From: Methanoculleus taiwanensis
Lineage (GTDB): Archaea; Halobacteriota; Methanomicrobia; Methanomicrobiales; Methanoculleaceae
Length of the DNA stretch: 64,000 nucleotides
Direction of reading: 5' to 3'
Assembly (NCBI RefSeq): GCF_004102725.1
Contig: NZ_LHQS01000001.1
Span: 248,001 to 312,000 of the forward strand
Numbering within the stretch: the stretch's first letter is position 1; the number at the start of each line of letters is the position of its first letter. Positions 10,205-19,982 of this stretch are shown here, one piece after another. The position numbers and the translations under genes are program-made. The notes below the pieces were generated by a model, which did not search any database, had not been told where the DNA came from, and saw nothing but the letters and a program-made list of their open reading frames with translations.

Positions 10205-11146
10205 TCAGAGCCAGTCTTTCCGCATCATTATCGCAGCGAGGATGCCGGAGATGACGAGTGAGAGCAGGACGAGAATGAAAAACCCGTTCGGATCGTTCCC
10301 GAGCGGCACCGGGACGTTCATCCCGATGAAACTCGCGATCATCGTCGGGACGGCGAGGATGATCGTGATCGACGTGAGAAACCGCAGGATGCTGTTGAAG
10401 TTGTTCGAGATGAGCGATGCAAAGGCGTCCATGGTCTCGGCGAGGATCGTACTGTAGGTGTTCGCCATATCGATGGCCTGCCGGTTCTCGATGATGACGT
10501 CTTCGAGGAGATCGGTATCGTCCGGGTACATCCGCAGGGGCTGGAACTTGAGGATCTTGTCGAGGACGATGGCGTTGCTCCGGAGCGACGTTGAAAAATA
10601 GACGAGACTCTTTTTGAGGTTTAAGAGCTGGAGCAGATCCCGGTTTTTGAGGGATTCCTGGAGCTCCGCCCCGACACGGTCGCTCGTCCGCTCGATCTGT
10701 CGCAGGTACTGGAGGAAGTACGAGGCGTTCCGGAAGAGGATCTGCAGGACGAACCGGGTCTTCTTGAAGGTGTAAAACCCTCTGACCCGCCCGCTCAGGA
10801 AGTCGTCGATGATGGCGTTCTCGGTCAGGCAGACGGTGATGATCGTACTCGCGGCGACGATGATCCCGAGCGGCATTGTGGTATACGGGATCGCCTGCTG
10901 CGTTCCCGGGATGGGAATATCGATGACGATGAGCGTGCACCCGTCCTCGGTGTCGATACGCGGCCGTTCCTCTTCGTCGAGGGCCGCCCGGATGTAATCG
11001 GACGGTATCGACAGGGTTTCGGTTACCCGTGCAACCTCTTCGGAGGTGGGGGCGACCATGTTGATCCAGATGCCGGAACCGAACTGGTCGATCGTGGTGA
11101 TCCGCGGTTTACCCCCTTCGTCGATGGTTCTGTAGATCTGAAGCAT
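10205..11146 (-). CDS. corA: CorA-family divalent cation transporter
   Basis: A 313-residue protein with a large cytoplasmic N-terminal domain, a long helical stretch (about 130-235) and two C-terminal transmembrane helices. The signature motif is IGMNVPV (GMN near residue 274) at the end of the first helix, as in the CorA pentameric Mg2+ channel. The charged C-terminus MMRKDWL is typical. The motif extends to GMNVP, normal for Mg2+ (Co2+, Ni2+) transporters; Mg2+ is most likely. It is separated from acs by 282 bases holding AT-rich sequence near 10135-10160 (candidate acs promoter on the minus strand) and from the CobN-like gene by 150 bases. Confidence 0.92.
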   Translation of the reverse strand: MLQIYRTIDEGGKPRITTIDQFGSGIWINMVAPTSEEVARVTETLSIPSDYIRAALDEEERPRIDTEDGCTLIVIDIPIPGTQQAIPYTTMPLGIIVAASTIITVCLTENAIIDDFLSGRVRGFYTFKKTRFVLQILFRNASYFLQYLRQIERTSDRVGAELQESLKNRDLLQLLNLKKSLVYFSTSLRSNAIVLDKILKFQPLRMYPDDTDLLEDVIIENRQAIDMANTYSTILAETMDAFASLISNNFNSILRFLTSITIILAVPTMIASFIGMNVPVPLGNDPNGFFILVLLSLVISGILAAIMMRKDWL

Positions 11147-11296
11147 TCAGGCCGCCCCTCTTCGCCTGTGAGCGAAAAATCCGTTATAACGATGTAGGAG
11201 TCCTGCGAGATGAATCCTCTGATCCGGTCCGCCCGGAGGTGGGCGGAGCCCGGCATCACCGCGTCCGCATATTTCCGAACAAAAGGAAGGGGAGGT

Positions 11297-14200
11297 TCAC
11301 CGTCGCCTGAACCAGAAGCCGATACTTATCGCACCGACGACACAGGCCACCAGAACGACGGGGATGAGCGGAGTACTCGTCATCGGTGTGGCAACCGCCT
11401 CCTTCGTTTCTTCCCGCATCACGTGACCGGTGACGTCCTGTGCAGCCTTCATCAGGCTTTCGGCAACTGCATCGACGGTTATTCCGACTCCCGAAGCGTC
11501 CGTGGTATTGGTGGGGGTCTGGGCATCATTCATGCCGGACGGGATGGGTGTGAACGTGGGCACCGCCGAAGATGCGGCACTGTATGACGAGGCAAGTTTG
11601 CCGGTGCTTGCGCCGCCGCCGCTGCCGGCAGGCGTCTGGGTGCCGGAGATCAGGCCCTGGATGTAGGCGTCCAGCTGGAGGTTGCCGCAGGTATGGTGAC
11701 AGCAGGTCACGCCGTGCATCTCGACCGATTGCTGCAGTTCCTGTGCAAGCGATTGCAACACCTCGGTGTCAGGATTCCAGTATCCCTTTCTGGCAGCATC
11801 CAGCATCCGGGCGGTGAGCGACTGGTATGCGTACGGGTTGTGTGTGTTGAAGAATTCTTTCAGGCCGAGGTTGTACTGATCCTCCAGGTATGTCTCGTAG
11901 ACGCTGTTCCACATCTCTTCGGTGATCAGCTCCGGCATGGCAACGTCCCAGAGCCACATGTTTTCTATGAACGCTTCCATATATCGGGCTCCGTCGAATC
12001 CCTGATCCATCATCCCCTGTATCCATTCGGGATTGAGATACCGCGAGCGGAGATCACGGCTGACAAATCGCTGGAGGGTTTCTAATTTCTGATTCTGCGC
12101 GTCCCGCTGGTTATTGATATACATATCGGGCGAGATTCCGGAGACGCTCTTTACCGCCAGGTTCAGGCCGCCGAAGTAGGCGGCAACCATCGGGTGCTCC
12201 AGCGTCCCGTAGACGTTGGACGTTCTGGAGAAGACGGCGGCATCCACGCCGCCCAGGTTTGCACGGAAGACGTCGGCATACTGTTCTCCCCAGATCGTGC
12301 TCCCGTAGATGTATCCCATCCGGCTGATGTAGAGCTCGGCAATGGCGTCGGTATCGGTCCAGGTGTCGCTGGCTCCGATGGCGTGCTCTATGCCGGGAGT
12401 ATACGAGTCCGGCGGTGGGCAGAAGATGCGTGAGGCTGCAAGCTCCCATGCCGTCTCCTCGTCGTAGCCTGCGCCGATGAGGTCTCGGTAGATCGCCTCG
12501 GTATGTTCGCGTACGTAATTCGGCGTATCGCCGTCGTCGGCAGCGGCGGCAAGTCGCACCGCTCTGTCGATCAGGAGTAATTTGCCGGCGTACATGTCCC
12601 TGTATGAGCCCGACGTGACGACGAGCACATCGATACGGGGACGGCCGAGCTCTGCGGACGGGATCAATTCCACATCATCCACCCGGCCGTATTTGTTCCA
12701 GACGGGTTTCACACCGAGGAGATAGAGGATTTCCGCCTCCATGGTTCCCTGGTGGCGTGACGTCTCGATCGACCAGAGCAGGAACGCGACCTTGTCGGGG
12801 TAGGTTCCGTGTGATGCGATATGCGCTGCGAGCAGGTCATCCCCGAGCGTCCGCCCGACCGTCCAGGCAGCCTCTGTGGGAATAATCCGGTCGTCGAAAG
12901 TGCAGAGATTCCTGCCTGTCGGGAGCGCATCCGGGTTGCGCACCGGGTCGCCGTTCGGACCCGGCGGGATGTAGCGTGCCTCAAGAGCGTCAAGAATGCG
13001 GGGGATCTCGATACTGCAGGCGTCGATCCGGCTTTTATAGTCCAGTGCCAGGTTCAGGTCGGTGGTGATCTCCGCAGAAGTGCCGCCCAGAAATACCGTC
13101 TGTGCGTCGACCGGAGATGTACCATTCAGTATCACTGCGGCAAGGAGTGCGAGGTGGGTTTCCTCGCTGCCGCCGGTTGCAGCGACGTGGTCGGCGAACG
13201 AGCTGCCCAGCATACCGTCTATCATGGCGACGAGCTCGTCGCCGGCAGGAACTTCGCTGAGTGTGTGTGAGCCGTAGGGCATGAATGTGGTCTTCAGTTC
13301 TGTTAAATAATCATCCAGATCGTCGACGAAGGCATCAAACGCAGCATCATCGCCTTCCAGCGCCCCGGGATCGACGCCGAGATCGGTATCGAGATCGAGC
13401 TCCCTGACGGTGGCGAGAATCTCGGACCTGTACTCGGCCTTTACGGCCTCGTCACCAACCGTCCGGTAATTGGTGATGGTATCGTCAAGGTCGGCGAGCG
13501 AGCCGTACAGACCGGAGGGAACGATGGTCGGGGTCATGAAGTCGACGATCGCCATGTTTGCGCGGCGCCGATCAAACATCCCTTCCGCGTCCATTGGAAG
13601 CACGTGGACGTGCGGCATATCGCCCATCAGCAGGGCTCCCCAGTCATCGGCGGCAAGCCCCGACTCTTTTCCGGGCATCATCTCGATGCTGCTGAAGATG
13701 GAGAAGATAGCGTCGGCCTGGTATATGCGATCCATGTAATAGTAGAAGGCCAGACACTGGTGTGTCGGCGGGATCGATCCGTCGTGGTACATCACGTCGG
13801 TGTCCTGATTCCAGCCCCACATCGGATCCGGCACGAGCAGGACGTTGCCGAACTGGATCGTCGGGATGACGAGGGAGCGTGCTCCTCCGTTTTCGTAGAC
13901 CATGATCTCGCCGGGGGCCTCCCCCCAGATCTCGTTCATCTCCTGACGCTTTGCAGCGGGCAGCTCGTTGAACCAGGCGAGATACTGGTCTTCAGGGATC
14001 AGAATGACGTCACCGGCCTCAACGCGGCGGTTCAGTTCTTCCTGTGCCCAGGTTCCGATGTTGTAACCCTGTGTCGCCATCAGATCGGCAAGTTCGTCCT
14101 CATCGGGGAGCGGCCCGGTGCCTAGGTCGTATCCCCGTTCCTGCATCGCTTTGAGCAGATTGGCAAGGCTTGCCTGTGCGTTGAGGTAATAATCGATGTC

Positions 14201-15832
14201 GGCGCCCACGGTAGCCCTGCCGCCCTCTGCACTGTAGTAGGGGACGACAATCTTTTTCTCCGCATTGGAGGTGCAATGCAGGTTCATCCAGCCGAGGGTG
14301 CGTTCCGTCAGCCATGTCACCTGGTCGTCGAACGGTTTGTAATAGAGCTCGGCCGTGACGGGATCGGGCTCTTTGCCTGCGATGACGATGGGCTCGATGA
14401 CTCCGTCGAGCTCGGCCATAACCAGCTGGTATGCCTGCTCAGGCCCGACACCGTGCGGGCTGTTTCTCCAGGTCGACTCATTGACGTCGTAGAAGAGCCT
14501 GACGGCGTTGAGTACGGGAACGTTGAGGTGCTGCAGGTTTTCGATCCCCCGGTCGGGGTCGGAGTAGTCAAGCCGGGATCCCTTCGAGATGAGCACGGCG
14601 GTATCGATGAGCACCTCTCCGTTATTCAGGAAATAACCGATTCTTACCGGGTCTTTGTAGTGGTAGGTGGCTACGATGACATTGACGCCTTCGCTCTCGA
14701 ATGAACGGACCAGAGCGTCGGTCATAGGCCCGTCCCTTTCCATATACTTGTAGTCGCCGGTGATGATGCCCACAGTCGGCCGTGCCGGGTTGTAGACACC
14801 AGAAGCGGCATACCAGCTCAGGTACTCCGCCGACGTGGCGAATATATTGGGTGCGTCCGGGTGGTATATGCCGTACACCGGCCGCTCTTCGGGCGGCGCC
14901 GTATCCGCCGTACTATTGCAGTAAGTGACCCCGATGAAGCGTGCAAGGTTGTCGAAGTTCGTGTTTGAGGGGTATTCCAGGTATGCTGCGATCTCTATCG
15001 CGGCCGGGTCGGCCGGGTCGACGGTATGCAGGTTGTAGCTCTGCACGAGCGGCCCGCAGGCGAGAATAACGCTTCCGTTAGCCCTCGCGTCCTGTACGGT
15101 ATCGCTGATGGCCTCGATGACCGGCGCATCCAGGTTTGAAAGGAGGATGACGTCGTTTCCGTCGAGACTGAAGGAGAGATCTTCATTTGATCTGCCGAGA
15201 TGCACCGAGATGTCCATCATGGACCGGATTGTGGAATCTTCGGAGACCGACGTCATGCTCGAGACTTCGGATGTGCGGGAGAAGACACACGCGATCTTCG
15301 GTCTGCCGGACGGCGGAACGGGATCTGCAAGGTCGTGGTCTGCTCCGTAAATGTGGTTGTCCAGAGCAAGGAGGAACTGCTCAAGGTTCGTTTCCCCACC
15401 GTAAAGCCAGTAGTTTGTGAGGACTTCGTCCGCGGGGGTACCGAAGGCGGTGCCTTCGGGAAGGTCGTATGTGATGGCCGTAGCATTCGGGCAGAGCGTA
15501 CCGTTGATGTGGTCGACGGTTGCATTGCCGATGGATGCGACAAAAAGCGCCGTTTCGTCGGTGAAGTTATAGACCCCGGCCGCCGTCTCATCCATGATGG
15601 AGACGTTCAAGGTCGTGTTGATCGGTGCAGCGCACGCGGCAGCCTCGAGGGCATCCCGGTTTCTATTGTCGCCGAGGACGCAGATGAGGCTGTGTGTTTC
15701 GTTCTCTCCGATACCGGCCGCTTCTGCAGGAGAAACGAGCGGCAGGGTTGCCTGGAGCAGGAGAAGAATGAGGATCATGAGGGTGACCGCGATCACTCTC
15801 TTATAGCATTGGCTCTGTACTTCGTACTGCAT
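11297..15832 (-). CDS. Extracytoplasmic, membrane-anchored CobN/BchH-like chelatase subunit
   Basis: A 1,511-residue homologue of the large subunit of cobalto- or magnesium-chelatases (CobN/ChlH). The start at 15832 follows an AAGGTG ribosome site; an in-frame ATG at 15880 lacks one. An N-terminal hydrophobic segment (VIAVTLMILILLLLQATLPL) ending in AEAAG looks like a signal peptide. The CobN domain fills most of the protein. Near the C-terminus are a CCHHTCGN cluster (11681-11704), a Ser/Thr/Pro-rich linker and a final helix ending FRRR. The chelatase body should therefore face outside, unlike cytosolic CobN, and no CobS/CobT ATPases are nearby. It follows the DUF2162, ExbB-like and DUF2149 genes on the same strand, 176 bases after the last. 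The order resembles Bacteroidetes hmuSTUV haem loci. Substrate unknown. Confidence 0.85.
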   Translation of the reverse strand: MQYEVQSQCYKRVIAVTLMILILLLLQATLPLVSPAEAAGIGENETHSLICVLGDNRNRDALEAAACAAPINTTLNVSIMDETAAGVYNFTDETALFVASIGNATVDHINGTLCPNATAITYDLPEGTAFGTPADEVLTNYWLYGGETNLEQFLLALDNHIYGADHDLADPVPPSGRPKIACVFSRTSEVSSMTSVSEDSTIRSMMDISVHLGRSNEDLSFSLDGNDVILLSNLDAPVIEAISDTVQDARANGSVILACGPLVQSYNLHTVDPADPAAIEIAAYLEYPSNTNFDNLARFIGVTYCNSTADTAPPEERPVYGIYHPDAPNIFATSAEYLSWYAASGVYNPARPTVGIITGDYKYMERDGPMTDALVRSFESEGVNVIVATYHYKDPVRIGYFLNNGEVLIDTAVLISKGSRLDYSDPDRGIENLQHLNVPVLNAVRLFYDVNESTWRNSPHGVGPEQAYQLVMAELDGVIEPIVIAGKEPDPVTAELYYKPFDDQVTWLTERTLGWMNLHCTSNAEKKIVVPYYSAEGGRATVGADIDYYLNAQASLANLLKAMQERGYDLGTGPLPDEDELADLMATQGYNIGTWAQEELNRRVEAGDVILIPEDQYLAWFNELPAAKRQEMNEIWGEAPGEIMVYENGGARSLVIPTIQFGNVLLVPDPMWGWNQDTDVMYHDGSIPPTHQCLAFYYYMDRIYQADAIFSIFSSIEMMPGKESGLAADDWGALLMGDMPHVHVLPMDAEGMFDRRRANMAIVDFMTPTIVPSGLYGSLADLDDTITNYRTVGDEAVKAEYRSEILATVRELDLDTDLGVDPGALEGDDAAFDAFVDDLDDYLTELKTTFMPYGSHTLSEVPAGDELVAMIDGMLGSSFADHVAATGGSEETHLALLAAVILNGTSPVDAQTVFLGGTSAEITTDLNLALDYKSRIDACSIEIPRILDALEARYIPPGPNGDPVRNPDALPTGRNLCTFDDRIIPTEAAWTVGRTLGDDLLAAHIASHGTYPDKVAFLLWSIETSRHQGTMEAEILYLLGVKPVWNKYGRVDDVELIPSAELGRPRIDVLVVTSGSYRDMYAGKLLLIDRAVRLAAAADDGDTPNYVREHTEAIYRDLIGAGYDEETAWELAASRIFCPPPDSYTPGIEHAIGASDTWTDTDAIAELYISRMGYIYGSTIWGEQYADVFRANLGGVDAAVFSRTSNVYGTLEHPMVAAYFGGLNLAVKSVSGISPDMYINNQRDAQNQKLETLQRFVSRDLRSRYLNPEWIQGMMDQGFDGARYMEAFIENMWLWDVAMPELITEEMWNSVYETYLEDQYNLGLKEFFNTHNPYAYQSLTARMLDAARKGYWNPDTEVLQSLAQELQQSVEMHGVTCCHHTCGNLQLDAYIQGLISGTQTPAGSGGGASTGKLASSYSAASSAVPTFTPIPSGMNDAQTPTNTTDASGVGITVDAVAESLMKAAQDVTGHVMREETKEAVATPMTSTPLIPVVLVACVVGAISIGFWFRRR

Positions 15833-15900
15833 ATCTGACACCTTCAGGTATGACGTGAGGTCCCCGTCGCCAGCTTCCAACTACGAAGGGGGCCTCTAAC

Positions 15901-15960
15901 GCAAATTTATTTTATCTAAATCTGTTTTGCTTGATTATAAAATAACGTTTCGGAATAGCG
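15901..15960 (-). promoter_or_regulatory. AT-rich interval, possible separate promoter for the CobN-like gene
   Basis: The 176-base gap between the DUF2149 and CobN-like genes contains an AT-rich block (caaatttattttatctaaat and a run of attataaaataa) that stands out from the GC-rich surroundings. On the minus strand this gives TATA-like elements 70-120 bases ahead of the CobN-like start. It could add a second promoter inside the cluster or be a spacer. Confidence 0.35.
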
Positions 15961-16008
15961 TCCGAACCGTATCTGACTGAATTCTGCACTGATACGGGAA
16001 AAGAGGGG

Positions 16009-16344
16009 TTATGGAGAGAGATCATCCGGAACATAAATGACTTCGCCGGTATCCAGGCGGTAAGCCGTTCCCATCTTGCTGCCCTGGCCGCCAGCGAGCT
16101 CTTCGGTCATGTTCAGCACTTTAATGGTCTTTCCTTCCTTGACGATGATCTGCATGTTTGGCTGTCCCGGATTTTTCACGATCGTGAGATCGGCCTCGTC
16201 GTCGAGCATCTCGGGTACGTTGTAGGAGACGACGAGTGCGACCAGCAGGGCGACGGCAAAGACCATGGCGACGTCAAAGAGGTTGGCGACACCGGCAAGG
16301 GGGTCTTCGTCTTCGTCGTCGAGGATGATGCGCCGTCTCTTCAT
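16009..16344 (-). CDS. DUF2149 protein, ExbD-like
   Basis: A 111-residue protein with an acidic N-terminus after an RRR triplet, one transmembrane helix (about 22-43) and a small soluble C-terminal domain. The helix begins LFDVAMVFAVALLVAL with Asp24. This matches the layout of ExbD/TolR, whose single helix carries the essential Asp (Asp25 in E. coli ExbD) in a comparable FIDVMLVLL context. The ATG overlaps the stop of the ExbB-like gene (ATGA), so the two are coupled. I infer that the pair forms a proton- or sodium-driven channel. The family name DUF2149 is from recognition; the ExbD role is inference. Confidence 0.8.
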   Translation of the reverse strand: MKRRRIILDDEDEDPLAGVANLFDVAMVFAVALLVALVVSYNVPEMLDDEADLTIVKNPGQPNMQIIVKEGKTIKVLNMTEELAGGQGSKMGTAYRLDTGEVIYVPDDLSP

Positions 16345-16958
16345 GCAATCATCCTCGCGACGTACTCCATATCGCTCAGGTCCTGTAGATACCACCGGCG
16401 CTTCGTCAGCAGGATTGCATAGGCGATACCTCCGATGAACAACCCGAGCACGGTCGTGCTGAATGCGATGACAAGATTGGATGCCAGTGCTTCGATATTC
16501 CCTGCAGAAAGCCCCATCAGCGCAGGGCCGAGTGGTATCAGGGTTCCCATAAGCCCGAGCATGGGGGCGGTCCGCGTCAGGATCTTCAGCCGTTCGAGTT
16601 CGGCCGAGATGCGGATCTCGTAGTCCTGGAGAAGTTTTTCGGACTCGACCGAGAACCGATCGCTGCCGAAGAGCTTCGTCAGATCGCCGAGGAACGATCC
16701 GAGGAGCGGGTTCGATCCCGATGCCGTCAGCACCCCGGCGGCATCATCATAGGAACGCTGCTCAAGCAGCGAAACGGACTGCTTGCAGCCATTTCTGAGC
16801 TGTTCGAGATTCCTGCTTCTTCCGGCGTACTCGGAGATGAACTGGCCGAAGGCCATCAGTGTCCAGACAACAAGTGCGAGGAGCGCGAGGATTGCAGGAT
16901 AGAGAAGCGCCCCGGATATGATGAACATTGTCTCCATGAGTGATGTTGGTACGTCCAT
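16341..16958 (-). CDS. MotA/TolQ/ExbB-family proton channel protein
   Basis: A 205-residue membrane protein. The start at 16958 has a GGAGG ribosome site seven bases upstream and overlaps the DUF2162 stop by one base (TAATG). Helix 1 spans about residues 14-36. A cytoplasmic helical region follows, then the MotA/TolQ/ExbB signature ILTRTAPMLGLMGTLIPLGP and LVIAFSTTVLGLFIGGIAYAI, forming helices 2 and 3. ExbB pentamers surround an ExbD dimer and convert ion flow to mechanical work. Here the ExbD-like partner is the next gene. There is no TonB homologue in the window, and an archaeon without an outer membrane should not need one, so the driven partner is probably the CobN-like protein. Confidence 0.88.
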   Translation of the reverse strand: MDVPTSLMETMFIISGALLYPAILALLALVVWTLMAFGQFISEYAGRSRNLEQLRNGCKQSVSLLEQRSYDDAAGVLTASGSNPLLGSFLGDLTKLFGSDRFSVESEKLLQDYEIRISAELERLKILTRTAPMLGLMGTLIPLGPALMGLSAGNIEALASNLVIAFSTTVLGLFIGGIAYAILLTKRRWYLQDLSDMEYVARMIA

Positions 16959-17674
16959 TATCTGCCTCCATAGTTTGCTGGATGTCGGATTCTGTCGATG
17001 AGTATCCCGAGCAGTATCAGTGCCGCCATCAGACCGAACGCGAGGAGCATGCCGGGCGAATCGGCTGTGATGCTGAACGCCGGTGCATTCTGCGCCTGCA
17101 GGTAGGCAGGAACGACGAGGGGGCAGAGCAGATAGAAGAGGCCGAGAAACAGCATGACATTCCCCAGTGTGGATGGGTTCTTCACCCCGGTCCTGGCCGC
17201 AATCCAGCTGATGCCTGCCGAGCCTCCTGCAATGCCTGCAAAGAGCATGCCTCCGATGACGGCGCCCGCCGCAATCCCGCTTATGCCGGTGGTATCGGTG
17301 AGAATCAGGCACGAGAGAAATGTTGCCGCAAGACATGCCGGACAGGGGAGTGACAGCAGAAGGAATGTACGGCGTGAGATATCTTTTCGATCGGACAGCC
17401 ACTGTTGCTTCGTTCTGATCCCGAAATAGACGAGCGCCATTCCGATGATGAGGTGCATAACGAGTCCGAGCCCGATGACCTGTTCGGTGAGATCCAGTGG
17501 GATAACGCCGACGACTGCCCCGGTGATGAACGCCGTCAGAGCGTATACGGATGCGAAGCAGAGCATCTCCCGGAACCGCAAATCCGAAAGCCCGCATCCG
17601 ATCCCGGTCTTCACTGCCAGGAGAGCGATGCCGGCAAGGGTACCGGCAGCGAGGAAGTCGGCGAGGTTACTCAT
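16958..17674 (-). CDS. DUF2162 polytopic membrane protein with CPAC motif
   Basis: A 238-residue protein with about six or seven transmembrane helices, which I recognise as the methanogen DUF2162 family of predicted transporters. The loop and helix around residues 101-125 read RRTFLLLSLPCPACLAATFL. The CPAC motif (111-114) at the start of a helix resembles the redox-active Cys pair of CcdA/DsbD thiol-electron transporters. It is the first gene of the CobN-like cluster, with a box A about 30 bases before the ATG giving a nearly leaderless message. Possible roles are electron transfer to surface thiols (for example the Cys-rich end of the CobN-like protein) or metal transport. Neither is proven. 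Confidence 0.75.
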   Translation of the reverse strand: MSNLADFLAAGTLAGIALLAVKTGIGCGLSDLRFREMLCFASVYALTAFITGAVVGVIPLDLTEQVIGLGLVMHLIIGMALVYFGIRTKQQWLSDRKDISRRTFLLLSLPCPACLAATFLSCLILTDTTGISGIAAGAVIGGMLFAGIAGGSAGISWIAARTGVKNPSTLGNVMLFLGLFYLLCPLVVPAYLQAQNAPAFSITADSPGMLLAFGLMAALILLGILIDRIRHPANYGGR

Positions 17675-17700
17675 ATTTTCTTACGTTTACACAATATTAC

Positions 17701-17708
17701 TTTATAAA
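17701..17708 (-). promoter_or_regulatory. Box A promoter element of the CobN/ExbB-like cluster
   Basis: TTTATAAA on the minus strand, centred about 30 bases before the DUF2162 start codon. This spacing predicts a transcript starting at or a few bases before the ATG. Confidence 0.55.
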
Positions 17709-17846
17709 TCTGGTAGATGCGGATCTCTGTACGGAGGCATCACGCACCGGTATTGTGCACTATGGCTCCTGCTATTTGTTTCTGGAGGGTGCGCGGCGGT
17801 ACAAACGGAAATCGCCTGGAGAAGAGCGCTGCGAGCCCGTTTCTCT

Positions 17847-17853
17847 AAAAAAA
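17847..17853 (-). terminator. Oligo-T terminator after hppA
   Basis: A7 on the plus strand gives T7 on the minus strand 10-16 bases after the hppA stop, preceded by a GC-rich CCCACCC. It separates hppA from the downstream CobN/ExbB-like cluster, consistent with the latter having its own promoter. Confidence 0.55.
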
Positions 17854-17862
17854 GGGTGGGTT

Positions 17863-19890
<2,028 letters not shown>

Positions 19891-19942
19891 CTCTCTACAT
19901 TCCTCCGGTTGATTACCATAATTAAAGGAGTAGACCATTTAA

Positions 19943-19954
19943 TTAAATATATGG
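19943..19954 (-). promoter_or_regulatory. Box A promoter element of hppA
   Basis: An AT-rich CCATATATTTAATTAAATG block on the minus strand, about 55-60 bases before the chosen hppA start. It predicts a transcription start near 19925 and a leader of about 35 bases that holds the GGAGG ribosome site. Confidence 0.5.
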
Positions 19955-19982
19955 AAAATAAATAGTCAGAGATTCTCTGAAT

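Noticed and set aside
12709-12993. Small frames inside the CobN-like gene
   Set aside because: All are low-quality shadows of the 1,511-residue frame.
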